Notes: generated from the letters alone by a model not told the origin. Shown: positions 1 to 7,205, counted from the stretch's first letter. The stretch is 9,759 nucleotides of DNA from Candidatus Didemnitutus sp. (GCA_030682505.1 JAUXOH010000074.1:1-9759); one strand, 5' to 3'. Numbers and translations are program-made.

Positions 1-2
1 AC

Positions 3-734
3 AATGGCCTCGCGTACGACGGCATTTTCCGCCCCTCGTGCGCGACCTTCCTGGTGTTCGCCGACTACTCGCGCCCCTCGATGCGGCTCGCCGCGCTCTC
101 GAAACTACCGGTCGTCTATCTCTACACGCACGATTCCGTCGGGGTCGGAGAGGATGGCCCCACCCACCAACCGGTCGAGACCGTCTCCGGTCTGCGCGTG
201 ATCCCCAACCTCGATGTCATCCGTCCGGCTGATCCCGAGGAGACCGCCGGTGCGTTCGCGGCGGCCATGGAACACGTCAGCGGACCCACGCTCCTCTCAC
301 TCACCCGCCAGGCCGTGCCGATGCTCAATGACATCCCCGTCAACGTGCGCCGCGAAGGCGTGCTGCGCGGCGGCTATGTGGCGGTGCCGGAGACCGCGCC
401 GCTCACGCACGTGTTGCTCTCCTGCGGCAGCGAGTTGCAGTGGGCGATCGCCGCGGCGAAACAACTCGGGGCCGGCGCGCGCGTCGTTTCCCTGCCGTCC
501 TTTGCGCGCTTCGATGCGCAGTCCCAGGACTATCGCGACTCGGTGCTTCCCCCGTCGTGCCGCAAGCGCGTGGCGATCGAGGCCGGGGTGTCCGTCCTGT
601 GGTCGAAATACGTCGGTCTCGACGGCAAGGTGATCGGCATCGATCGCTTCGGCCTGAGTGCCCCGGGCAATATCGCCATGCAAGAGCTCGGCATCACCAC
701 CGAGGCCGTCGTCGCCGCCGCCCGGGCGCTCTGA
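3..734 (+). CDS. tkt: Transketolase, C-terminal part (5' end outside window)
   Basis: This is the last 243 residues of transketolase, the thiamine-diphosphate enzyme that moves two-carbon ketol units between sugar phosphates in the pentose phosphate and Calvin-type pathways in the cytoplasm. The reading frame is already open at base 3, inside the pyrimidine-binding (middle) domain, and the first residues (NGLAYDGIFRPSCATF) match the conserved region before the cofactor site. The signature YTHDSVGVGEDGPTHQPVE lies at about bases 123-179; its histidine (codon 165-167) and the preceding acidic residues correspond to substrate and cofactor contacts in known transketolases. LTRQ near 300 matches the phosphate-binding arginine motif. 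From about residue 120 onward comes the C-terminal Rossmann-like domain, with SCGSELQWAIAAAK, EAGVSVLWSKYVGLDGKVIGIDRFGLSAP and the usual short tail. The stop is TGA at 732-734 and an intrinsic terminator follows. The frame is intact. Family identity is very secure; only the missing N-terminus limits the entry. Confidence 0.96.
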   Translation, partial: NGLAYDGIFRPSCATFLVFADYSRPSMRLAALSKLPVVYLYTHDSVGVGEDGPTHQPVETVSGLRVIPNLDVIRPADPEETAGAFAAAMEHVSGPTLLSLTRQAVPMLNDIPVNVRREGVLRGGYVAVPETAPLTHVLLSCGSELQWAIAAAKQLGAGARVVSLPSFARFDAQSQDYRDSVLPPSCRKRVAIEAGVSVLWSKYVGLDGKVIGIDRFGLSAPGNIAMQELGITTEAVVAAARAL

Positions 735-760
735 GCACTGCGCGAATTCCCTCCCTTTCC

Positions 761-790
761 AGCCGGCCCGCGAGAGCCGGCTGTTTTTTT
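761..790 (+). terminator. Intrinsic terminator after transketolase
   Basis: A perfect 7-bp GC-rich stem (AGCCGGC at 761-767 pairing with GCCGGCT at 776-782) encloses an 8-base loop and is followed by G and seven T residues (784-790). It begins 27 bases after the transketolase stop. This is a textbook rho-independent terminator and separates the housekeeping gene from the efflux operon. Confidence 0.93.
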
Positions 791-821
791 ACTCTCCCGG
801 CGCAAAAATCGAAAACCGCGC

Positions 822-849
822 TTGCCAAAGTAATAAGGAGCCTAACTGT
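822..849 (+). promoter_or_regulatory. Candidate promoter and operator of the marR-efflux operon
   Basis: The only gap between the terminator and the marR start (791-882) must hold the operon promoter. TTGCCA at 822-827 resembles a -35 box, but what lies 15-17 bases downstream (TAACTG or AACTGT, 843-849) is only a weak -10 match. An imperfect inverted repeat, AGTAATAAGG-AG-CCTAACT (829-847), overlaps this stretch. Its core AGG-AG-CCT is symmetric, and the outer AGT/ACT arms also match if a small offset is allowed. MarR proteins usually bind such repeats in their own promoters and block RNA polymerase. The AAGGAG inside it (835-840) looks like a Shine-Dalgarno sequence but is 42 bases from the ATG and has no usable start after it, so it is better explained as part of the repeat. 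Promoter and operator are both inferred from position and symmetry. Confidence 0.35.
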
Positions 850-882
850 AAGCGCCCTGACTATCTGCCTGCCCATCGACTC

Positions 883-1455
883 ATGCCTCATCTCTTGATC
901 AAAGACCTGCCCCGCTACGAATGCCTGATTGAGGCCTCGAAACGTTTTCCCGAGCTCGATCCATCGGCCTGCGAAGCGTTCCTCCACTTGGTGCGCGCGG
1001 GCGACGAGGCCTTTCTGGTCGTCGCGCAGAACCTGACGCAGCACCAAATCTCACCCGGTCGTTTCGGCGTCCTGATGTTGCTGGCCCAGAATTCGTGCAA
1101 TGAGGACTGTACCCAAGGGGTTGAATCCGCCGGCATGACGCCCGCCGAACTGGCTGACAATGCACGGGTCACCCGGGCCACGATGACCGGACTGGTCGAC
1201 ACCCTCGAACGCGACGGGTTCGTGAGCCGGACGACTGACTCGCATGATCGACGCATGATGCGCATCTGCCTGACGCCAAAGGCGCACGACTTTCTCGAAA
1301 AGCTGCTACCCGGTCACTTTCGCCTCATGGCCGATTTGATGTCGCCGCTCTCCGAGGCCGAGCGCAAGACCATGGTCAAGTTGATCAACAAGGTCCTGCA
1401 GCACGCCTCGACCTTGAACGCGGCTCCCGTCGCAACCGCGCCTGCGGTCGCTTGA
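883..1455 (+). CDS. MarR-family winged-helix transcriptional regulator
   Basis: This is a 190-residue DNA-binding protein of the MarR family, cytoplasmic and expected to act as a dimer. An N-terminal helical region (about 1-70) contains ISPGRFGVLMLLAQ, the typical helix before the DNA-binding domain. The winged helix follows: TPAELADNARVTRATMTGLVDTLERDGFV (from residue 86) is helix-turn-helix plus recognition helix, and DSHDRRMMRICLT contains the wing with the family's conserved DRR (D122-R124). The C-terminal helices (about 132-180) would complete the dimer interface, and the tail is rich in Ala and Val. Between the two parts is an extended loop with a Cys-Asn-Glu-Asp-Cys pair (C72, C76), unusual for the family. 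ATG 883 is chosen because the frame upstream runs back through the operator region and terminator and has no plausible start close to the domain. No Shine-Dalgarno site precedes it. As first gene of an efflux operon it is most likely the local, autoregulating repressor; activation cannot be excluded. Confidence 0.92.
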   Translation: MPHLLIKDLPRYECLIEASKRFPELDPSACEAFLHLVRAGDEAFLVVAQNLTQHQISPGRFGVLMLLAQNSCNEDCTQGVESAGMTPAELADNARVTRATMTGLVDTLERDGFVSRTTDSHDRRMMRICLTPKAHDFLEKLLPGHFRLMADLMSPLSEAERKTMVKLINKVLQHASTLNAAPVATAPAVA

Positions 1456-1471
1456 GTTCCTTCTCTCCCGG

Positions 1472-1491
1472 TTTCTCCTTTTTTCTCCACC
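1472..1491 (+). promoter_or_regulatory. Pyrimidine-rich leader of the adaptor gene, no Shine-Dalgarno
   Basis: The 36 bases between the marR stop and the adaptor ATG hold an unbroken 17-base pyrimidine run (1472-1488) ending three bases before the start codon. There is no purine-rich GGAG-like element within the usual 5-12 bases. Initiation may therefore rely on translational coupling to marR, on an unstructured leader or on ribosomal protein S1 contacts. That mechanism is inferred; the lack of a Shine-Dalgarno site is seen directly. Confidence 0.4.
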
Positions 1492-2610
1492 ATGCTCAAG
1501 AAATTCATCATCGCGCTCAGCGGCGTTGCCGTGCTGGTCCTCACGCTCGGCGCCATCAAGGTCGCGCAGTTCAAGCAAATGTCCGGCGCGGATCATTCCG
1601 TTCCCGCCCTGTCGGTCTCCACGTTCGAAGCGGCGGCCGTCAATTGGAGTCCGATCCTCAAGTCGATCGGCACCCTCGCGCCCGTGCAGGGGGTGACGAT
1701 CAGTGCCGACGCCGACGGCACCATTGTGCGCATTGCGGCCGACAGCGGCACCGCGGTGCAGGCCGGTGACCTGCTGGTCGAACTCGATACGACGGTGGAA
1801 ACCGCCAATCTTCACGCCGCCGAGGCCTCTGCCGAGTTGAGCCGGATCAATCTCGAGCGTTCGCAGGAACTCTGGGCCCGCCAGGCCATCGCCAAGTCCG
1901 ATTTCGACGCCGCCACGGCCGCCGCCCAACAGGCCGTCGCCTCCGTCGCCGCGATCCAGGCGCAAATCGCCAAGAAGCGGGTCCGCGCGCCGTTTGCCGG
2001 ACGCGTCGGCATCCGCCTGGTGAACCTCGGCCAGTTCGTCGCGCGTGGGCAGTCGCTGCTCCCGCTGCAGAACCTCGATCCGATCTTTGTCAATTTCAGC
2101 ATCCCGCAGCGCCAGTTGCCGGCGCTCGTCCTCGGTCAGACGATCAAGGTCGTGATCGATGCCTTTGAACAACCCTTCGAGGGCCGCATCACGGCGATCA
2201 ACTCCGAGGTCGACGCTGCCACGCGCAACGTCTCCGTGCAGGCCACGCTCGCCAACCCGCAGGAACTGCTCCGCGCCGGCATGTTTGCCCGCGTCGAGGT
2301 GCAACTGCCGGCCAGGGAGGCGTTGGTCGGCGTCCCGGCGACTGCCATCGCCTATGCCTCCTATGGCAACTCGGTCTACGTGGTCGAGCTGATGAAAGGG
2401 GAGGACGGCAAGGAATACCTCGGGGCCCGCCAGCAATTCGTGAAACTCGGGGCCACGCGCGGCGACCTCGTGGCGATCACGGGCGGAGTCAAACCCGGCG
2501 ACCAGGTGGTGAGCGCCGGTGTGTTCAAACTTCGCAATGGAGTGCTCGTGCAGGTGAACAACACCGTGCAGCCCACCAGCAATCCCAACCCCACGCCCAA
2601 GAACACCTGA
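1492..2610 (+). CDS. RND efflux periplasmic adaptor subunit (HlyD/MexH-type membrane fusion protein)
   Basis: At 372 residues, this protein bridges an RND permease in the inner membrane to an outer-membrane channel. Residues 1-25 (MLKKFIIALSGVAVLVLTLG) form a positively charged start plus one hydrophobic segment. There is no lipobox cysteine, so it is a signal anchor or cleaved peptide rather than a lipoprotein. The first half of the lipoyl-like domain spans about 60-98 (GTLAPVQGVTISADADGTIV, then AGDLLVELDT). An alanine-rich alpha-hairpin follows (about 99-163), then the second lipoyl half with the family signature VRAPFAGRVGIR (from V164) and NLGQFVARGQSLLPL. The beta-barrel (about 197-270) contains FEGRITAINSEVDAATRNV and ends near LRAGMFARVEV. 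The membrane-proximal domain carries the typical VPATAIAYASYGNSVYVV and closes with GGVKPGDQVVSAGVFKLRNG. Length is normal for the family. It starts 36 bases after marR and is followed by its permease. Overall pattern suggests the MexH/TriA-like branch; the substrate cannot be read from the sequence. Confidence 0.94.
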   Translation: MLKKFIIALSGVAVLVLTLGAIKVAQFKQMSGADHSVPALSVSTFEAAAVNWSPILKSIGTLAPVQGVTISADADGTIVRIAADSGTAVQAGDLLVELDTTVETANLHAAEASAELSRINLERSQELWARQAIAKSDFDAATAAAQQAVASVAAIQAQIAKKRVRAPFAGRVGIRLVNLGQFVARGQSLLPLQNLDPIFVNFSIPQRQLPALVLGQTIKVVIDAFEQPFEGRITAINSEVDAATRNVSVQATLANPQELLRAGMFARVEVQLPAREALVGVPATAIAYASYGNSVYVVELMKGEDGKEYLGARQQFVKLGATRGDLVAITGGVKPGDQVVSAGVFKLRNGVLVQVNNTVQPTSNPNPTPKNT

Positions 2611-2623
2611 GTTTTCCCGGCCG

Positions 2624-2657
2624 GGCCCGTCGCCTGCGGCGGCTTCTTCGTTGGGCC
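2624..2657 (+). other. Two-level stem-loop between adaptor and permease genes
   Basis: In the 87-base gap, GTCGCC (2629-2634) can pair with GGCGGC (2638-2643) across a TGC loop, with one G-U pair, and a T-rich but interrupted tail follows (TTCTTCGTT, 2644-2652). Flanking GGCCC (2624-2628) can also pair with GGGCC (2653-2657), closing a larger structure. It could be a leaky attenuator or an mRNA-stabilising hairpin that sets adaptor-to-permease ratio, or a chance product of high GC content. The tail is too interrupted to call it a full terminator. Confidence 0.35.
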
Positions 2658-2675
2658 GCCCTCCGGCCTCTCCGG

Positions 2676-2697
2676 CCCCCTCCAACTCCTTTCCCCC
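2676..2697 (+). promoter_or_regulatory. Pyrimidine-rich leader of the permease gene, no Shine-Dalgarno
   Basis: The 22 bases directly before the permease ATG are pyrimidines except for two A residues, so no anti-16S pairing element exists there. It resembles the leader of the adaptor gene. The absence of a Shine-Dalgarno site is direct observation; S1-dependent or structure-free initiation is a guess. Confidence 0.4.
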
Positions 2698-5600
2698 ATG
2701 GTTTCGAAAAGTTTCACCGACCTGTTTGTGCGCAAGCCCGTCATCGCGCTGGTCGTCAATATTGCCATCCTCATTCTCGGCGTGGTGGCGTATCAGAAGC
2801 TGAACACGCGCCAGTATCCGCGCAGCGACAGCGCGGTGGTCAACGTCAACACCGTCTACTTCGGGGCCAGCGCCGACACGGTGCGCGGCTACATCACCAC
2901 GCAGCTGGAGCGGGTGATCTCGAGTGCCGACGGCATCGACTACATCGAGTCGGAGAGCCGCGCCGGCTTCAGCTCGATCAAGGCCTACCTGCGGCTCAAC
3001 TACGACACGAACGCCGCCCTCGCGCAGATCAGCGCGAAGATCGACCAGGTCCGCAACGAATTGCCGCCGGAGGCCGAGGCGCCGTTCATCAGCGTCGAAA
3101 CGGCCGACAACCAGTTTGCCTCGATGTATCTGAGCTTCTATTCGGAAACGCTCGATCAGAACCAGATCACCGACTACCTCAACCGCATGGTCCAGCCGCG
3201 CCTTTCCGCGGTGAAGGGCGTGCAAAAGGCCGACGTGCTCGGCGGTCGCGTTTTCGCCATGCGCGTCTGGCTCAAGCCTGACGAACTCGCCGCCCGCGGG
3301 ATCAGTCCGTCGGAAGTGCGCGCCGCGCTGCAGGCCAACAACGCGCTGGCTGCCGTGGGTTCGACCAAGGGCTCGATGCTGTCCGTTTCCCTCATCGCCA
3401 ACACCGACCTGAAGTCGGTGGAGGAATTCCGTGAAATGGTCGTCGCCGAGAAAAACGACGCGATCATTCGTCTCGCCGACGTGGCCGACGTGGTCCTCGG
3501 CGCCGAGAGTTACAACGAGGAAGTCCGCTTCGGCGGCCAGACGGCCACCTTCATGGGCATTTGGGTTCTGCCCACGGAGAGCACCGTCGAAGTGATCAAG
3601 CGGGTGCGCGCCACGATGCCCGAAATCCAACGGGCCTTGCCCGCCGGCCTCAACGCAACGATCGCCTACGACGCCTCGAAATACATCGAGGACGCGCTTA
3701 GCGAGATCCTGCGCACGCTCCTCGAGACCCTGCTCATCGTCATGGTAGTGATCTTCCTGTTCATGGGGTCGCTCCGCTCCGTCATGATCCCGATCGTGGC
3801 CATGCCGCTGTCGCTGGTCGGGGCGTTGTTCCTCATGCTTGTGATGGGCTTCACCATCAATCTGCTCACGCTGCTCGCGATCGTGCTCGCGGTCGGGATC
3901 GTGGTCGATGACGCCATCGTCGTGGTCGAGAACATCGAGCGGCACATCCGCGAGGGACAGTCGCCCGTCGATGCCGCCATTCTCGGCGCGCGCGAACTCG
4001 TGGGCCCGGTCATTTCCATGACGATCACGCTCGCGGCCGTTTACGCCCCGATTGGTTTTCAAGGCGGACTCACCGGCGCGCTCTTCCGCGAATTCGCCTT
4101 TACGCTGGCGGGTGCGGTGACGGTCTCGGGGTTTGTCGCCCTCACGCTTTCACCGATGATGAGTGCCTACCTCATGCAGGGCCGCGAGGCCGAGGAGAAG
4201 GGGCTCACGGGGACCATCAATCACCTCTTTGATCGCCTGCGGAACCGCTACGAGCGGGTCATCGGCCACAGTCTCAACTGGGTGCCCGTCACGCTGACCG
4301 TGGCCGGATTGCTCACCCTGCTGCTGCCGGTCTTCCTGATGTTTGCGACGCGTGAACTCGCCCCGAAGGAAGACCAGGGCGTCGTGTTCAGCATTTTGCT
4401 GCCGTCGCCCACGGCCACGATCGATCAGAACGTCATTTTCGCTGCCGAAGTGCAGAAGATGTTCGAGAGCGTGCCGGAGTATGCGCAGTCCTTCCAGATC
4501 ACTTCCGCGCAATGGGGGTTTGCCGGCATCATCCTCAAGCCGTGGTCGGAACGGGAACGCACGTCACTCGCGATCGAACAGTCGTTGCAGGCCCCCGCCA
4601 ACGCTATTCCCGGGATGAATGTGATCATCACCACGCCGGAGCCATTGCCGTCGGGCGGTTCCATGCCGATCGAGTTCGTGCTGCGCTCGACCGCCAGCCA
4701 CCAGGAGATGATCGAGTTTGCCGACAAGTTGACGCTCTTCGCCAACACCGAGGCAAACCCGCCCAACGCCGAACCGGTCTTTTATTTTGCCGACACCGAT
4801 CTGAAGTTCGATCTGCCCCAGGTGGAAATCGAAATCGACAAGGAGAAAGTCGCTTCGATGGGCCTCAGTCTGAGCGATGTCGCCCGCGACCTCGGCTCGA
4901 TGCTGGGCGGCGGTTACGTCAATCGCTTCATCAACGACGGCCGCAGCTACCGGGTCATCCCCCAAGTCGAGCGCGGCGAGCGGCTCAACGCCGACCAGCT
5001 GCTCGACTACCACGTGCGCGGTCCCGCCGGGCAGCTCATCCCCCTCTCGACCATCGCCACGCTCAAGGAGACGGTGCAGCCGCGCACGTTGAACCGCTTC
5101 CAGCAACTCAACTCAGTTAAGATCACGGGGGTCGGCCCGAGCATCGATCAGGCGCTGAAGAAACTCGAGGCGAAGGCCGCGGAGATTCTCCCGGCGGGCT
5201 ACTCGATCGACTATGCTGGACAATCGCGGCAACTGCGCAATGAAGGCGACGCCCTTTGGCAGGCGGCCGTCCTCGCCCTGCTCCTGATCTTCTTGGTGCT
5301 CGCGGCCCAGTTCAACAGCTTCCGCGATCCCTTCATCATTTTGCTCGGCTCCGTGCCGCTGGCCTTCTTCGGCGCGATGCTGCCGATCTTCCTCTGGAAG
5401 ACTTCGCTCAACATCTACTCTCAGATCGGCCTGATCACGCTGGTCGGCCTCATCGCCAAGAACGGCATCTTGATCGTTGAATTTGCCAACACCCTGCAAG
5501 AGCAGGGGGTGCCGAAGCGCGAGGCGATCCGTCGCGCCGCCGCCAGGCGCCTGCGCCCCATCCTCATGACCTCGGCCGCCACGGTTTTTGGTCACCTCAT

Positions 5601-5802
5601 GCTCATTTTCGTCACCGGTCCCGGCGCCGCGGCCCGCAATTCCATCGGCTGGGTGCTGGTCGTCGGCATGGCCGTCGGCACCCTCTTCACCATCTTCGTC
5701 GTCCCGGCCTTCTACATGCTGATCGCCCGGGATCGCTCGGCGACCAACGGTTCGCCCCCGGCCCCGGAAGCAGGGATTGCCCAACCGGTCTCCACCTCGT
5801 AA
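2698..5802 (+). CDS. RND multidrug-type efflux permease, HAE1 family (AcrB/MexI-like)
   Basis: This is a full-length (1034 residues; AcrB has 1049) proton-driven inner-membrane pump that would trap substrates from the periplasm or outer leaflet and pass them to the adaptor and channel. The duplicated RND plan is visible: TM1 at about 13-32, first periplasmic loop, TM2 from about 340 through TM6, TM7 at about 529-549, second periplasmic loop, TM8 at about 854-874, then TM9-12. All AcrB proton-relay residues are present: D404 and D405 in GIVVDDAIVVVENIERH, K921 in GLIAKNGILIVEFAN, and R950 and T957 in RLRPILMTSAA. Other family marks are QYPRSDSAVV near the N-terminus, LAPKEDQGVVF and SMLGGGYVNRF. 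In the second loop, where AcrB has a glycine-rich switch loop, this protein reads WGFAGIILKPWSERER without the RGQNTG element, as in shorter-loop homologues. Substrate is therefore not predictable. The adaptor lies upstream and the channel gene starts 14 bases downstream. The frame is intact, and heavy-metal (CusA-type) motifs were not seen. Confidence 0.96.
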   Translation: MVSKSFTDLFVRKPVIALVVNIAILILGVVAYQKLNTRQYPRSDSAVVNVNTVYFGASADTVRGYITTQLERVISSADGIDYIESESRAGFSSIKAYLRLNYDTNAALAQISAKIDQVRNELPPEAEAPFISVETADNQFASMYLSFYSETLDQNQITDYLNRMVQPRLSAVKGVQKADVLGGRVFAMRVWLKPDELAARGISPSEVRAALQANNALAAVGSTKGSMLSVSLIANTDLKSVEEFREMVVAEKNDAIIRLADVADVVLGAESYNEEVRFGGQTATFMGIWVLPTESTVEVIKRVRATMPEIQRALPAGLNATIAYDASKYIEDALSEILRTLLETLLIVMVVIFLFMGSLRSVMIPIVAMPLSLVGALFLMLVMGFTINLLTLLAIVLAVGIVVDDAIVVVENIERHIREGQSPVDAAILGARELVGPVISMTITLAAVYAPIGFQGGLTGALFREFAFTLAGAVTVSGFVALTLSPMMSAYLMQGREAEEKGLTGTINHLFDRLRNRYERVIGHSLNWVPVTLTVAGLLTLLLPVFLMFATRELAPKEDQGVVFSILLPSPTATIDQNVIFAAEVQKMFESVPEYAQSFQITSAQWGFAGIILKPWSERERTSLAIEQSLQAPANAIPGMNVIITTPEPLPSGGSMPIEFVLRSTASHQEMIEFADKLTLFANTEANPPNAEPVFYFADTDLKFDLPQVEIEIDKEKVASMGLSLSDVARDLGSMLGGGYVNRFINDGRSYRVIPQVERGERLNADQLLDYHVRGPAGQLIPLSTIATLKETVQPRTLNRFQQLNSVKITGVGPSIDQALKKLEAKAAEILPAGYSIDYAGQSRQLRNEGDALWQAAVLALLLIFLVLAAQFNSFRDPFIILLGSVPLAFFGAMLPIFLWKTSLNIYSQIGLITLVGLIAKNGILIVEFANTLQEQGVPKREAIRRAAARRLRPILMTSAATVFGHLMLIFVTGPGAAARNSIGWVLVVGMAVGTLFTIFVVPAFYMLIARDRSATNGSPPAPEAGIAQPVSTS

Positions 5803-5816
5803 ACCACTTTCCCATC

Positions 5817-7181
5817 ATGAACTCATTCATGCGTCTCACCGGCAGCCTGCTCGCCGGCGCCACTCTCGCCACTTGCGCGTTCGCGCAGATTCCACCCTTC
5901 CAGCCCGACGGTCAGCCGGACCCGGATTACGCCGTGCCCGAGGAACTCAATCTCGCCTACGCCATCTCGTTCGCCTTGGACAACAACTTTGCCATCCGGC
6001 AGGCGAAGGAGCGCATCCGCCAACAGGAAGGCATTGTGCTCGAAGTGAAGGCCCGGGAGATCCCCACGGTATCATCCACCGCGGCCTATTCCCGGCTCGA
6101 CCGCGAAATCTCCTCCAGCGGCGATGACCGCAATTGGTCCCTCGGCATCACGGCCCGCCAGACGCTTTACTCCGGTGGCGGGGTGAAAGCCTCCGTGCAA
6201 AGCCAGCAACTCGCCTTGGAAGCGGCCACCCTGCAACTCCAGGCCGTGATCGACTCGGCGTTGCTTGAGGTGCGGACCCGTTTCTACAACGTGCTCGTCA
6301 CACGGGAACGCATCAAGGTGCAGGAGCAGAACACCGAGTTGTTGCAGCGCCAGTTGTTGGACGTGCGCAACCGCTACCAAGCCGGCACGGTCTCCAATTT
6401 CGAAGTGCTCCGGGCCGAGGTCGCTCTCGCCAACGCGCAACCGCCGCTCATCACGGCCCGCAACAACTACCGCCTCGCGATCGAAGAGTTGCGGCAATCG
6501 CTCGGTTTCACCACCAGCGACTCGGCCAGCGTCGGCCGGATTCCTGAATTTGTCGGCACGCTCGGTTTTACGCCGGTCAGTTTCGAGCTGGGCTCGGCCC
6601 TGTCGTCCGCCAAGGCCCGCCGGCCCGACCTGCAGCGGCTCCGTCGCTTGGAAGAGTCGGCCGACCGGACGGTGACGGCGCGCCGCTCGACCCTTTATCC
6701 CGATCTGGCCCTCGTCGGCAGCTATGACTGGCGCAAGGCGCCCGGCTCGAACAGTTTCAATGATGCCCGCGATGGCTGGACTGTCGGCCTGCAATCCTCG
6801 TGGGCGATTTTCGACGGTCGGGCCACGAAAGGCCGGGTCGTCCAAGCCCGCTCCCAGCTCGAACAGGCCCGCCTTTCCACGGCCGAAGCGGAGCTCGCCG
6901 TCTCGGTGGAAGTGCGGCGGGCGCTGTCCTCGCTCCAAGAGGCAACGGAGCTGGCCGCAGCGTCGAAACGCGTGATCGAACAGGCCGAGGAAGCCGTGCG
7001 GTTGGCCGATGCCCGCTTCGCCGCCGGCACCGCCACGCAACTCGACGTGTTGCAAGCCCGCACCGACTTGACCACGTCGCGACTCAATCAGCTGGAAGCC
7101 TATTACCGCTTCAATCTCGCCAACGCCACGGTCCGCCGCTCGATCGGTTTGCCCGACGAGGAAGTGGACGCGCGTCGCTGA
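5817..7181 (+). CDS. TolC-family outer-membrane efflux channel
   Basis: This 454-residue protein has a classic signal peptide (MNSFMRLTGSLLAGATLATC, cleavage expected after AFA at residue 23). C20 does not sit in a good lipobox, so it is probably not lipidated, unlike OprM-type channels. The mature part shows the internal duplication of the TolC/OEP family. RNRYQAGTVSNFEVLRAEVA (from R184) in the first half corresponds to ADARFAAGTATQLDVLQART in the second (R400, G404), each followed by a long helix ending in a LGF or IGL turn. LNLAYAISFALDNNFAIRQA opens the first repeat. Such proteins trimerise into a beta-barrel in the outer membrane with a long alpha-helical tunnel in the periplasm. ATG 5817 is favoured over M5 because it gives the complete basic N-region and sits 14 bases after the permease stop. 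There is no Shine-Dalgarno site, so translational coupling is likely. With the adaptor and permease it makes a complete tripartite pump. Confidence 0.95.
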   Translation: MNSFMRLTGSLLAGATLATCAFAQIPPFQPDGQPDPDYAVPEELNLAYAISFALDNNFAIRQAKERIRQQEGIVLEVKAREIPTVSSTAAYSRLDREISSSGDDRNWSLGITARQTLYSGGGVKASVQSQQLALEAATLQLQAVIDSALLEVRTRFYNVLVTRERIKVQEQNTELLQRQLLDVRNRYQAGTVSNFEVLRAEVALANAQPPLITARNNYRLAIEELRQSLGFTTSDSASVGRIPEFVGTLGFTPVSFELGSALSSAKARRPDLQRLRRLEESADRTVTARRSTLYPDLALVGSYDWRKAPGSNSFNDARDGWTVGLQSSWAIFDGRATKGRVVQARSQLEQARLSTAEAELAVSVEVRRALSSLQEATELAAASKRVIEQAEEAVRLADARFAAGTATQLDVLQARTDLTTSRLNQLEAYYRFNLANATVRRSIGLPDEEVDARR

Positions 7182-7205
7182 TTTGCGGCTGAGCAACCCT
7201 TCTCG

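Noticed and set aside
835..840. AAGGAG as a Shine-Dalgarno site for a gene starting near 847.
   Set aside because: The codons that follow are CTG then TAA, so no gene could start there, and the marR ATG is too far away at 883.
658..882. An earlier start for the MarR gene at ATG 658, giving 265 residues.
   Set aside because: That extension would overlap the transketolase 3' end and read through its terminator, and the added residues look like non-coding translation.
1306..4062. A 918-codon open frame on the minus strand opposite marR, the adaptor and the permease.
   Set aside because: It is codon-aligned with the plus-strand genes, which share one frame here, so it is broken only by sense codons TTA, CTA or TCA, which are rare in GC-rich genes; its end at 1306 is exactly a CTA leucine codon of marR. 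The translated product is a His/Asp/Arg/Gly-rich string with no recognisable domain.
5874..5888. Lipoprotein signal (LATC) in the channel protein, as found in OprM-like factors.
   Set aside because: Threonine directly before the cysteine is a poor lipobox, and a clean AFA cleavage site for signal peptidase I follows three residues later.
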